Source of the DNA: Liolophura sinensis
Taxonomy: Eukaryota; Mollusca; Polyplacophora; Chitonida; Chitonidae
Assembly (NCBI RefSeq): GCF_032854445.1
Contig: NC_088305.1
Span: 17,409,717 to 17,473,716, forward strand
Reading direction: 5' to 3'
Length of the DNA stretch: 64,000 nt
The notes beneath the pieces are model-generated. The model was not told where the DNA came from, did not search any database, and worked only from the letters and a program-made list of their open reading frames with translations. This document shows, piece after piece, positions 34,416-45,975 of the stretch. A program made the position numbers and the translations under genes. Each line of letters begins with the position of its first letter. Position 1 is the first letter of the stretch.

Positions 34416-35949
34416 AACTACCGGGCAAAAGAAACGTATAACCTTGTTCAGCACCACAAGAAAGAGAAAGTAAGAGAGACAGTATCAACATGATAAGCAT
34501 TATATTGCAATAAACCTTTTTCAAAGTTCTGTTCAGAAATTCAAAGCCATATGGATATTACACTTGCTGTCAGGCCGAGTAAAGAAGGCATGGGGTAAAT
34601 CTGAAAAATTACACAAATGCAAGTAAAGGGACTCCCTTAAAAAGGTGTACCTAATGTCCTATCATGTCATAAGACAGATCGTTAGTAGCGTGTGTGAGCA
34701 CCCATTGCATCAATTAAAGCCAAAATACGTCTCCTCATGAAAGTCGTCAGCCGCCGGATGACGTTATCAGGAATTCTGTCCCACTCCTCAAATAAAGCCT
34801 GTTTGAGCTGTTGCCTGTTTTGTGGGGGAGGGACGCGTTGTCTCAGACGTCAATCAAGATGATCCCACAGATGCTCTAAAGGATTCATGTCTGGCGATCG
34901 TGCAGGCCAAGGCAGCAAGGACATCAACGGTGTCCAGATAATTTAGTACAACTCTACCGGTATGAGATCGTGCATTGTCCTGCTGCAAACGGATACCCCT
35001 TTGCTGTTGATGCACGAATGGCACCACAACAGGTTCCAATATTTCATCTCGGTATCTTTGGCCAGTCAGATTTCCCTGGATGATGACCAATCTCGTTCTC
35101 ACCTGTCCACAAATTCCGCCCCATACAAGCACCCCACCAGCACCAAAAGGGTGGACATTCTGAATGCAGTTTTGTGCCAATCGCGTCGATACACACAAAT
35201 TCGACCATCATTTCTGAAGCGGTTATATCGGCTTTCATCAGTGAACAGCACCCTTTCCCAGTCTCGCCGCTGCCATCGACGTACAACTCTTGCCCAACGC
35301 AGCCTGTTTTGACGGTGTAGAGGAGTCAATGCCATTCCACGGAATAGGCTCTGATACCACTCACGCGGAGTCGTCGTAAGACTGTGCGTCTGCTGATGGG
35401 GTGTCCCAGTGCCGTTTCCACCGTTGACGTCGCCGTCACAAACAGTTTACTCAGGTGGATTGTGCGGATGTACCGGTCTTCGCCAGCCGTTGTAACACTT
35501 GGCCTGCCCGATCTTGGACGATCTTGTGTCCTGCCTGTTAGGCGGTAACGACCCAACAGTCTGCTGATGGTGGCTTGACTGCAATTGAATGTTCTGGCAA
35601 TGTGGTGTTGGCTGGCCCCCATGTCGTCTATACCAGTGGCTCTATCACGTTCTGCTTGTGTGAGTCTCGGCATCTCTTAGATGTTTTTTTATGGTATTGC
35701 ACCCTTACCATGTGCTACATCGGTATTTATACGGCGGTCATTATCGAGAATTTTCAACAGGGCCCGAAACTCTGTTTTTCCGATTTGTCATGATGTCTTA
35801 CACCAATTTCAATGAATCTCGTTAAAAAGTGACGTGTACACAGGGTGCTTATGTGCAAACGTATTCGCACAACGTTCAAACTTCTTCAACTTATGTTTCC
35901 ATAGAAAAAACTGCATTTAACAGTTATACGTTTCTTTTGCCCGGTAGTT
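34416..35949 (-). mobile_element. Tc1-like DNA transposon with perfect 27-bp TIRs
   Basis: The left end AACTACCGGGCAAAAGAAAC... (34416-34442) is the exact reverse complement of the right end (35923-35949). TA dinucleotides at 34414-34415 and 35950-35951 are the expected Tc1/mariner target duplication. At 1534 bp it has the usual length. The only gene is a broken transposase on the minus strand. A TATA-like GTATAAATAC lies upstream of it (35723-35732, minus strand). Confidence 0.96.
34682..35673 (-). pseudogene. Tc1-family transposase, frameshifted
   Basis: The minus-strand reading starts MPRLTQAERDRATGIDDMG (35673) with a helix-turn-helix (HHIARTFNCSQATISRLLGR) and the GRPRTT-like linker SGRPSVTTAGEDRYI. 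After a shift near 35340 it continues ALTPLHRQNRLRWA and LFTDESRY (first catalytic D). After another near 35150 come GGVLVWGGI and QQDNARSHT (second D). After a one-base shift near 34910, LPWPARSPDMNPLEHLWD carries the catalytic E. A stop follows HLD, and the coding remnant ends MGAHTRY at 34682. Tc1 transposases bind the TIRs, excise the element and insert it at TA. At least three frameshifts and one stop make this copy unable to encode the enzyme. Confidence 0.92.
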
Positions 35950-35951
35950 TA

Positions 35952-36320
35952 TGTAAATGGATGCGCTTTAACAAAAATGTCTAAAAGAATGTTTAAGTGC
36001 TGTAACTTACTAATGAAAGTAGTATGATTAAGTTCTATGGCTTACTTATATAACATGAACAAAAAGGTTTTTGTTTCACTGAATTCTGCGTATGGTTTAT
36101 AGACCATGATTTCTAAATGCGTTGGAATTACTATATACCATTGCGTCACCTAGATTACTCTAGCCGGTTGTTTTACAGTCCTGCAGTTAGTTATAATTAA
36201 AGGGTGTATTGCACATAAAACAGTCAAATGACAGGTTGAAAGCTTAAAAGAGATAGCACACACATATAGGACGAATCTTTCTTGCATATGCATCTTTGCC
36301 TCAAAAGTCGTACACGAGCC
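35952..36320. other. Unassigned non-coding DNA
   Basis: No gene or repeat recognised. Confidence 0.5.
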
Positions 36321-36541
36321 AGTTGTGCAACGACTGGTTGACCTGTATCAATATAATTACTCGGGCGGGGCCGCTTACTTGCCTTCGGTAAGCCGTTTCA
36401 GTGAACAGCACTAGATAAAAGAGCGGTGGAAATCCGTCCTGCAACAAGGAGGCACACTATATGTACTCTAAGGATTCCTTTATCGCCAAATGACTGAAAA
36501 ATTGTTAAGTACAACGTTAAACCCCAGGCACTCACTCACTC
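36321..36541 (+). repeat. SINE family 2, 3' part
   Basis: GACTGGTTGACCTGTATCAA, TTGCCTTCGGTAAGCCG, GAGCGGTGGAAATCCG, AAATGACTGAAAAATTG and TACAACGTTAAACCCC with CACT repeats match the 19423 copy closely. The tRNA-like head is missing. Confidence 0.88.
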
Positions 36542-37851
36542 GTATACTAGCCGTCAACCCTAATGGATGTTCTAGGCCAATATTCGCATTTATTACACCT
36601 CATAGAGTGATTCTTGGTTTCCATTGGTCATACGGCCAGATGATATTCCGACAAACATGTTGTACAGCGAACGCACGCTCAGGCAAAGCAACGTCACGCT
36701 CACAAACTAATATCCCGTGTTCGGGACAGTCACTCCCCGTTGTGTGTCAACTGACGTCTGTTTGTCTATGACGTAAACGATGGCGTCGGTATCAGTGCAC
36801 AAGTTTAGCGATTTAAAGTATCAACTGAGCAAGTGCCATGGTAACGAAGTAATGCTGTCTGATGCCAGCCCGATTTTATGCTGTTTTTTTATATTATTGG
36901 CTATTACCATCAATGTAAAATGCGCAGTTGAAAGTAAAGAACTAAATCTCGGTTGTGTTTGGTGTCAACTGAACGGTCGTCAATTTATCGTCTAATTGAA
37001 AATTGAATATAGGAGTATTCGAAACTCAGTTCCTAATCCATGCCCGTTCATATATGATATACAGCAGGCACCTAAAATAGGCCGTATGTTAATTTACTCT
37101 CATTGGTTAGGCTCTGCCTTCTGACAGAAATGTCTGTAGAAGTTTCAGACTCCAGGTCACAAGGCGGGCACCAGGTCATCAGACTTAAGTACTCAACAAG
37201 TCATTACAACTAAGACTTCCATTTTTTATACCTTAATTTAATTGATTTCCCGCGGCTGTGGAGGACCAATTCCCACCAGATGAGTAAATTGTCGAAGACA
37301 GGTATTTTATGGGAAAGAGGATTAATGTACACCCCAAGCGCCGGGCCTGCCAAACTGCAGATAGTTAATTACATGTCCCTGAATCGATTCCGATCATTTA
37401 AAACGTCAAAAGCGGAAGGAAAACAGTGCAATTTATGACTAAACATCAGAAAAATCTACTGCACTACGATCGAGCCACCAATGGCCTTGTGACGTCACGA
37501 GAGACCATACCTCGCGGGCGTGTGGAGCTGTCATGATTAATTTCAAGATTATCCCACACGTGTGTGGCTTGCGACTGCAGTACCGCAAAGCAGTATACTG
37601 TAAAGTTACATACATGGTCTAAATAAAACACAGATTGAGAAAATATGGACCAGATCCCATCGAAAACAATTTTCAGTTATGGAGGTTTCGATCGTTGTCG
37701 TTTTAGAATTGATAATACAAGTAGGCATACTACAACAAAATGCTGAAGGACAATGCTTATCACAAAATATAGTCCAAAAAAGAAGTTCAGATTTTCACTC
37801 GTGGAATGCAGAAATTACTTGTTTGCTTCTTCCTTCGTTTAAAACGGGGCT
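36542..37851. other. Unassigned non-coding DNA
   Basis: Open frames of 93 and 71 codons (36490-36771, 36780-36995) have no recognisable domain; the first starts inside the SINE. A GTGACGTCAC palindrome (cAMP-response-element core) lies at about 37491-37500, with no gene attached. Confidence 0.5.
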
Positions 37852-37931
37852 GTGACTAACTGTGGGGAGCTACTAGGCTTATGCCCACAACGGCCACCAG
37901 GCAGCAGGGTGGATCTCGCCTACAGCCGCTG

Positions 37932-38119
37932 TGTGATGTACAGATACACACAGGGCAACCAACGCATGATGTACAGATACACACAGTACAACCAACGTGT
38001 GATGTACAGATACACACAGGACAACCAACCTGTGATGTACAGATACACACAAGACAACCAACGTGTGATGTACAGATACACACAGGACAACCAACGTGTG
38101 ATGTACAGATACACACAGA
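37932..38119. repeat. 33-bp minisatellite, six units
   Basis: Units start at 37932, 37965, 37998, 38031, 38064 and 38097 (last partial), each built on TGTGATGTACAGATACACAC followed by AGGACAACCAACG. Because 33 is divisible by three and few units contain stops, long frames stay open on both strands. An example is the 111-codon plus-strand frame 37852-38187 with an 11-residue MYRYTQDNQRV period. This is a repeat effect and no gene is supported. Confidence 0.95.
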
Positions 38120-38189
38120 GAACATTTCGAGACTGTTGTTCTAAAAGCAAGTCATTTTCAAATACTGGTTGTCCTTGTAAGAGTTGACT

Positions 38190-39815
38190 TTTAGAAATAA
38201 AGAAAAGCTTGCCCCCTTAAATGGTACTATATGCTCCACTTAGTCAAACATGCACGTATAAAATATATCTTGCACTTCAGCAGTTGTAAGGTGATCAGTG
38301 TGAATGGAGTTCCACAACTGAGTCGATATATAGAATGTACCTGTCAGGGAAATCTGCCTTGACGACAGAATTCTGTTGATTTGCATAGTAAATCTCCATA
38401 TTTCAACACAATCGCAATAAAATTTAATATTTCTTCATGTTTGCCTGGGCTCCACTTGCACACAGGGATCGAAGCTACAATTGTTTGTAGACCCTACAAG
38501 TATTTGCACTTAATGTCATTTTTGAGGCGATGGTAAATGTTTGCAACAGAATGCACAGATTGTAAGCTAGGCCTATCCCATTCGTACCAGATGCTATCGA
38601 TTGTAAGTAAAAGCTACGATCGTGACGTTGGTGATGTACAAAATAAACTTTGGCCTACGTTCCCTGCTTTCCAAAAACTTAATCCACATCGTAATGCAAT
38701 ATTTTGTTACAAAACGTACACAAAGATATTTATGCTTTTCATTTGGATGTTAAAACAATTCCTCGACACACTGTGCAGACAAAACTATAGGCTATTTATT
38801 ATGAAATACATTTGCCTGCTAAAAGTGAAAGGAAAATAGACTAGCTCTAAATTAGTTTATTGCTTGTAAACGAATTAGTGTGGCAGTATGGCTGCCATTA
38901 TGGCCGCGATCATGGCCGCTTTTGTTCACTACGTGTGAAATAATATTGACGAATGGACAGTGAAATAAAGCAAAGCGATTTTACAGTTACTTTTCTTGCA
39001 AATAAGAACAACCATCTGGGACAGTTTGCTTGCTAATATGGATTTTCACAGGGCAACCGGGTAAGCGTTCTTTCAGGACAGTACACGTCTAATTCGAGGA
39101 AGACAAGAGGTCTTCAACAAACGTTTACACGTGTGGACTTTTTATTGTCACCAAGATCTCTGTTGAACCCTACCCTTGTGAACCCTGACCTTGTGATAAC
39201 ATAAATGTATGCAAATATTTTAAGATATGGTTATCAGCGTGTGATTTTTCATCAACAGAATGAGCAGCACTCGAGGCCAAATTTATTGTGAAAGAAATAA
39301 ATTTTCATGAATTTTCTTGATTATTTTATTAGGTAATATATTCGAGTTACTAAGTCTTGGCTTTGCTTATGGTTCTGTTTACCCTGCCTTTAACCATCCT
39401 ACACGCATACGTTTCCATTCACAGTCAAACGTGTTTTATTTTTAAATTGTTGTTTGAGAAAACACGTTTTCATTCAGCCAAGAACAGAGAATGAGAAATT
39501 ATAGTATACGTAAAATAGTACATTGTCAATAAATTTTTTTTCTGAATACAAAAATTTCTAAAAAATATTAATTTTACCTATCCCTCTTTGGTAGACAAAT
39601 TGAAATAAACAAAGGATTTGATTTACAAGATTGTTGCCTCCTCAGATGTAATCATTCATGAAATCATTCATCGTTTTTAGTGGCACTGAGCGCACTTATT
39701 ATCGCTATTGTATCCGATGAACAGGACAAGTATAAGTGCACTGATTGTCGCTAAACAGGAGATGTGTTTCTTATTGTTGGTGTACCTTACTGATCAATTA
39801 AGTATAGCCTGTTGT
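38190..39815. other. Unassigned non-coding DNA
   Basis: The 100-codon plus-strand frame 38537-38839 lacks recognisable motifs. About 38881-38925 has three tandem TGGCYGCNATNATGGC-like steps. Otherwise nothing. Confidence 0.45.
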
Positions 39816-39925
39816 CATTAATGAACATCTAATGGCCATATCACCATGTAATAATAATGTAATGAGCATCTAACGGTTATTTTATCATGTAATTAGCATC
39901 TAATGGCCACTTCTTGATGTATTGA
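39816..39925. repeat. Degenerate tandem repeat, about 45-bp period
   Basis: ATGAACATCTAATGGCCATA, ATGAGCATCTAACGGTTAT, ATTAGCATCTAATGGCCAC and TTGAGGATCTGACATCTA recur with CATGTAAT spacers. The array is short and old. Confidence 0.65.
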
Positions 39926-40858
39926 GGATCTGACATCTATACGATTATGTTATTATAAAGATACGACCTATGGTAAGACAATGAGTAAATAACTTGGTAT
40001 AAAGGATAATAGGCATACAAATTATATTGGTCACGTTCAGTACCTGCGGATACCCGTTTATTTTTCCAATGTGATCTCCGCGCTGAATTCCACATGCTAG
40101 ATGGTAGACTTGTTACCGTGAAGCAGATAAATATTTTAGATTTACCGTTGACATATTGACCGATATGTCCCAGACAAAGTAAATTAGAAACCAAAACAAA
40201 CTGTAACCATAACAAAGTTCCCCCGTTCACTCACATTAAAGAGCTGACAATGTTACAATCCGTGATAACGTGGCTAAAATATGATGAAACGCACCAAAAT
40301 CTTGATTATTAATGGTCACATTGAGAGGTGTTCCAACCAAATTTGATTAAATCTGGCCCAGTAGTTCCACTAATATCATGTCGACAAGAGTAGCCAATTA
40401 TAATTGATAAAAGCTGGTCAAACGGACACGCAGAAAATCCATTCAGTTCATATTAAGGGCCCATATAAGAAAGTCTGAGACCGAATCTGATTAAACTCAC
40501 TTTGTCAACCAGATCCGAAGATATCTTGCAATCAGTGTGGCTAAAACAGAAGATATTTTGAGGACAAGTAATGGACAAGGAGAATGGCTATAACAGGAGA
40601 TATCGCACTCTAACGGACAAAAAAGAACAGAAACTATAATCTAATCATTTACTCAGGTCACCATTAAATTCGAAACCAAATCGACAAGCTCAGGGGAAGG
40701 AAACGGATGTCATGGACAGCACAAGCACACTATGCCTTTTCCCCAGTGTTAGTTGAGGAAAACACAATTACGGGACCAGCTGTATCACTTCGCGAGAATG
40801 TCTTACTTTGGCAGTTGTATAACGCTCTGGAGGTATCGCAACTTTTTCTGATGTCTTG
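39926..40858. other. Unassigned non-coding DNA
   Basis: No gene or repeat recognised. The 97-codon minus-strand frame at 39937-40230 is unsupported. Confidence 0.45.
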
Positions 40859-41205
40859 AAATGGCTTTTCTATGGATGCTTGTTAAATCTCTTGCGTAAA
40901 GCACCATTGTACATGCCGTTAAGCGAGACGTAATACCAGCTAACGGGCAATGCACTTCCGGTTAAACCCGTCAGGATACCCAGTAATGTAGCAAAAACGC
41001 TCTATAGGATCACTGATACGGGCATAAATGGCACCCCTGGCGAGGATAATGTTGGTGTGCAGAAAAAATACCCTTATCCGGAGAAGGGTGTCATCTTATG
41101 ATGTGATCGAAATATTGCTGTCGTAGCGATGCTGAGACAAATTGGGCTTTACGTAATGTTGAAGAATGAAGCAAAGTGATTCCTTATCTTTGAAATTGTC
41201 AAGGG
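40859..41205. repeat. Dispersed repeat R2, copy 2
   Basis: Partner of 27484-27770, including GATACGGGCATAAATGGC, CCCCTGGCGAGGATAATG, GCGATGCTGAGACAAATTGG and TTTACGTAATGTTGAAGAATG. It is longer than copy 1 because of insertions in the first half. Confidence 0.7.
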
Positions 41206-41365
41206 CTGCAGCATGGAGAGTACAACCAGAGCAGGGACGACAGTGTGATAGCTGGGGAAATTGTCTCACGGAACAAGTGAAACGCGACTTCATTGTCAGT
41301 TCAGTTTGGGTTTCATTCTAAATGTCCATATAAATCCTTATATAAAGCAATTCACTCCAATGACT

Positions 41366-41523
41366 TCAGAGCCTCTCACCTAATGCTTTCGCTCTTGAAT
41401 TCAAGTTCACCTCATGCTGGCTTCCTCTTTGATCGTATGTGGGAAGGTTCATGGGTTTCGTACCACCATAATGCTAGCTATCGTTGTATAAGTGAAATAT
41501 TCTTGAGCACGCCGCAAAAAACG
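41366..41523 (+). repeat. SINE family 1, internally deleted
   Basis: GCCTCTCACCTAATGC, GAATTCAAGTTCACCTCATG, TGCTGGCTTCCTCTTTGATC, GTGGGAAGG, then directly ACCACCATAATGCTAGC and AAGTGAAATATTCTTGAGCA. The central part of the consensus is missing and the A/T tail is lost. Confidence 0.82.
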
Positions 41524-41995
41524 AATTTGCAACGAATCTTTTCACTTAGCCTTGAAGTTTGTTCAAGAAACTATTAACTGTTAAAGTGGTTTGATGCCCA
41601 AATCATTTCCCCCACGAACAGGACAAATAAACCGGGAGGTTCAATTTCAAACTGGCTAAGATGGTGGACAGTCTTGCTAAAGTTCACGCAGCACAGAACA
41701 TATAGCCCTCCTCCACTCCTGCCTTTTCACCAGTGTGAACCTTTGAACCTCAGCAGTCCAAAATTTACATCCCGATATATAAGATCAACAAAAGCAAAAC
41801 AAGAACATAACAATAAGGCCATAAGACCATGTACATGCAAAGGTCCATGTCCAAGTAAACCTTTCGTTGGTAACTCATCTGATAATTGAAAATTGCTAAT
41901 TAAGCACTGTTAATTAGAGAAATCTGAATGAGTAATTTTATACGAATGACCATCGCATCGTCCCATGCTTGATTTAAGAAATAAAACGTACTTTA
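41524..41995. other. Unassigned non-coding DNA
   Basis: No gene or repeat recognised. Confidence 0.5.
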
Positions 41996-42134
41996 CCATG
42001 TTCAAATCACCTAGATAATGCACAGCGGAAGGGAGTTGTCCACTGTTTGAGAATGAGGGGCCTTAAGACTCCTGGATTCTCAAACAGTGGACAGCTCGCA
42101 TCTGTGGTGCATTATCAAGGTGATTTGAACATGG
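41996..42134. repeat. Foldback hairpin with 59-bp arms
   Basis: The left arm 41996-42054 (CCATGTTCAAATCACCTAGA...TTTGAGAAT) pairs with the right arm 42076-42134 (ATTCTCAAACAGTGGACAGC...TGAACATGG). About 52 of 59 positions are complementary, around a 21-base spacer. Mismatches cluster in the middle of the arm. It could be a foldback MITE or, if transcribed, a long hairpin RNA. No coding content and no clear target duplication. Confidence 0.92.
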
Positions 42135-42858
42135 CAACATGTTCATGTCTTATAGACGGGATAAGTGATTAACTGGCTACATGATGTTGATAATGGTAAA
42201 TATTTCACCTTTAAATTTAACTGCCTGACCAGTTACGTATAAATCCATTTTGCCTTTGCCCTCGGAAAAGTGGGCTGTCAAAATTTTGAAGACAACAGAG
42301 GATCTCACAGCACAACCCATCCCCCTATTTTACTAGCGAATTAGAACCGTCTCAGCTTCCTTGACGAGGACGGCACGTGTTTATAGATTATCAATTTGAG
42401 CACACTTCGCTCACCATTGCTTTCTGTGTTAAAGCGTTTGGAGACATGTTAGAATTGTTCTTCAGACATACCTTTCAATCACTGCGCTGCAGCTCCTCCA
42501 ATACAAAAGGAATTTCACTTGTATCCGGCTATGTCCCATCCAAGGAAATAATCCGCCTTTTTCAGAGGTTTATTGTAACTGTCCCCCTACTTTCATAGTG
42601 ACAGAATAAGAGTACTACATGTATATGACAAGGTGTTACATTTAAACTGTAACAAAGAATATAATTAACAAAGGTCAAAGTGCCTTTTTGTACTAGGATA
42701 TTTGTGCCTGTGTTATACTGATTAGTTTTGGCTGAGGAAAGGTACACACTCAAGGGATATTCATTCAACACACGTTTATTCTGTATAGGCAAAACCCTGC
42801 TCTGATTATCCCAAGAGTAGTTACCCTAAGAAATACATGTTATGAACTGGAAAAGACG
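42135..42858. other. Unassigned non-coding DNA
   Basis: No gene or repeat recognised; short frames only. Confidence 0.5.
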
Positions 42859-43109
42859 TCTTAAAATGGCACGTGTTGACTCGTTTGGCGCTCAGCACTG
42901 AGAGATTAGAGCAAGAAAACATGACTGGTTGGCCCGTGTAAGTATAATGTCACTGGATAGGGTGTCATGTCTGGTATCTTCGGCATGATATTCGCACTGC
43001 CACGAGAAGACACATTATATGTACACACACCTAATGACTCCTCATGTCGTCATATGACTGAAAAGTTGTTAAGTACGACGTTAAACCCCAAGCATTCATT
43101 CATTCATAT
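42859..43109 (+). repeat. SINE family 2 variant, head missing
   Basis: TTTGGCGCTCAGCACTGAGA, AACATGACTGGTTGGCCCG, GGGTGTCATGTCTGG, TCATATGACTGAAAAGTTG, TACGACGTTAAACCCC and a CATT repeat tail. It shares its middle with 25918 and 11110 and its end with 19423 and 36321. Confidence 0.88.
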
Positions 43110-44290
43110 GACGTCACTTGTCTAGAATTACTCAGAATATTGTGTTGTCGTCACATATAATATGCTATATTAAAACATTACGAAGGTACCAGGCCTATTG
43201 GATGTTCATTACTGACAATGTTTGCAAACTTTGCACGTCGGCACCGTAAATTCATATGTATTTACCTTTGTAGTTAAAAGCATTTGCTCTGAGTCATTGG
43301 CACGAATGTTAAATGTCACCGCTTTACAGAACTGTGAACATGCAGAGTTCGTGTAAATGTGCCATGTGTTTCACCACCTGTTGATGAATGCTATCGATTT
43401 CAGCATTTACGTAGGCAAAATTACCCACCATGTCATACCCACTCCAAAGTACAAATTATGCGGCTAAAGGGATAGTCTACGTATATTACACATATTTTCA
43501 AACTATGTATGCTCTAGATGGGCCAGAATGAAAATGTTCATGTAAGCTGGAGAAGTAGATGTCTATTATATCTGGTCAGAACTCTAATGGACACCCCGCT
43601 GCGCAACAAAATCAGTCAAAATTACAACTTTGTAACCCTCTTCATTAAGCTCAGAATTTTGGTTCAATACTTCGGAAATCGGCTATTTCAGCACATTCCA
43701 CATTTCAGATTTTCAGCATGTTTCAAACTACTAGAACGAGAAATAGCAGTGCCGTTGTAAATGCTTGCGAATGGTTTCGGTGATGTTGAGGGTTGTCAGA
43801 ATGGGTTTGAATGTTTTTGAGAAGTCGCCCACCCGGGCACGTCAGTTGCACGGAGCAGTGACAATAAGAAGACGGAGTAACAGATAAAACATATTAAGAT
43901 GTCAGAGGAGTGAACAACATGAATCTAGATGAGTTAAGCGTGTCGGCGTGAGTAAAACTGGAAATAATTTGACGTCCCCAGTCTCAGATGTTATGCTGGC
44001 TTCCTCTTTGATCGTATGCTGCAATACGCCACCGGTACAGAAAATGATTGCTAGTATGGACCAGTTCTATGGGACCAATCCCTGGCCACTTCACTGGGGT
44101 GAACGACAAACCTTTCCTGTAAAGTTACCTGGACATGGGGGCCTTAGATACAGTTGTTCACAAAGAAAATTAATATTTCAGTGATAGCGTGAGACTTCTT
44201 ATCAACCATTTTATGAATATTTCCCCTGCTCCGAAAATTAATTAATTTGTATAGTTTGATTATTTGAATTCGCTGTAGTTGAAATTTACG
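43110..44290. other. Mostly unassigned, with a 26-base SINE scrap
   Basis: 43993-44018 is identical to 41414-41439 (ATGCTGGCTTCCTCTTTGAT and on), including the unusual TTTGATC variant, but the surroundings are not SINE. No gene recognised elsewhere. Confidence 0.5.
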
Positions 44291-45975
44291 TCATGTTCGA
44301 CATTCACATACCATTCGTAGTCCGTAAAGGGCGTTCCAAGTCGATAATCGCAAGACCCCATTTCCCAAATAACGTTTAACACTAGCTCCAAAGACAAAAG
44401 TATGTAAGAAATTATACAAATAGGAAATAAAGCCGGTAACACACAATAAGAGCAGCAGTCATCAGTTTTCAATGATGCGGGCAGACTGTGAATATTCCAG
44501 GCATGAATTCCATATCAAAGTTCAAATTCGTAGTCCATGAATGAGTACCAGGTCAAATAACAATTAAACAAGGTATCTCAGTCGCGCTTGATTGCAACTG
44601 TTCATAAAGGCATCATGCAGATGTAATGAGCATGGCTATTTTTACGGCCCCTAGCCCCCAGATTAAGCGGTATTAGATACAGTTCGAAAATGACGAGCGT
44701 TACAGATCTTAACCGAACAGATTGTGATTCAAAGTAACGGATGATTACGTCTTTCCCGTTAATATGTTAGGATCTCATTCTACGAGGAGGGGCCATCTAT
44801 GATGGTTACACATGCTGGTCTATATAAAAACTGTCTACAAGATAGACGTTACACTTGGCAACCAGCGCCATCTATGTTGTTAAATACCATGTACGTGATA
44901 GATATGTACATAAGGATAACAGCGCCATCTATGTGGTTGATCACAATACAGATCGCCAGAGATTCTGAACGCTCTTTCCGTACCTGCCGACGAGAGTGTT
45001 ATACTCATTGTAAAATTTGAGAAACTTTTTTATGGAAAGCGTTTGATGAAGTATCCTTGACAAACTACTGTAGTTTTTGAACTAAGAACTTGTGACGCAG
45101 ATTAAGTTTTTCAATTTACGCAAGATCTGACAAATGCTACAAGGCGAGGTATGTAGGCCCCCTATACGCCATATGCAGGGCCCTTTGGTATATTGCTATC
45201 CAAATAAGGATAATTGACAATATCAAAATTTAAATTATCCCTTTTGTCGTAAAAGCGGCGTGAAAGGAGACCTTGTTCGTCTTTGTACAGATATAGATCC
45301 AAATAAGATGTACCATCAGGACTATCTGTTGTCTCCTTTAAATCCAATGAAGGCAGATAGATTTTCTTCACCGCTTCAGCAATATGGGGGTTATTTAACG
45401 CCAGTAGATCATCAATACACCCGCTTGGTAAATGAAAAGGATCGAGTTTTAAAGATATTACTTTTAAGTAATATCTGCATATAGTATTCATATGAAAACA
45501 GGTATAGGTCTGCCAAAAGAGGCGCGCAATTGGTACCCAATGGAATACCTATGCACTGTTGGTAAATGGTATCCCCGAATTTCACATAGATGTTATTAAT
45601 GAGAAATTCAAGTAATTCAAGAAATAATGTAACATCCCATGAGTGGTAACCTTTATAAATAGTAGAACTAATGAAAGCCTTATTGCTTCTGATGTTAATG
45701 TAACGGTGACCTGTTTTAGTAAATACCCAGACAATTAACGACGATATTCTTTCAATAAGATCTTTGTGAGGAATTGTGGTATAGAAAGTAGAGAAATCCC
45801 ATGTGGATACGTCTTTGGACAGTATATGCATATGAGCATCAAGTTCTTCTGTAAGACGTTTGGAGTTGTTAAGAATCCACATGCAGTTGACGCCTGAATT
45901 TTTTTGTTATGGCACAACAACACTGATTCCAAAATGACTTAACGTCTTGTAACGCTCTCGTAAGAAGGGTTTAAT
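44291..45975 (-). pseudogene. Naiad-type Penelope-like element, copy B (5'-truncated)
   Basis: Close relative of 11305-12930, roughly nine tenths identical by eye. The minus-strand RT frame 45412-45882 reads HILSKDVSTWDFSTFYTTIP and CIGIPLGTNCAPLLADLYL; after a shift near 45420, CIDDLLALNNP, SYLDLYLYKDEQGLLSRRF and YPYLDSNIPKGPAYG follow (45162-45420). The N-terminal RT part and GIY-YIG of copy A are absent. Homology stops near 45975, as in incomplete reverse transcription. The non-coding 3' region 44291-45000 (CGACATTCACATACCATTCG..., several GCGCCATCTATG boxes) is shared. The frameshift makes it dead. Confidence 0.85.

Noticed and set aside
44260-44472. 70-codon hydrophobic frame in the 3' region of Penelope-like copy B as a small membrane protein
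   Set aside because: In copy A the matching stretch is broken by indels and stops, so there is no sign of coding conservation.
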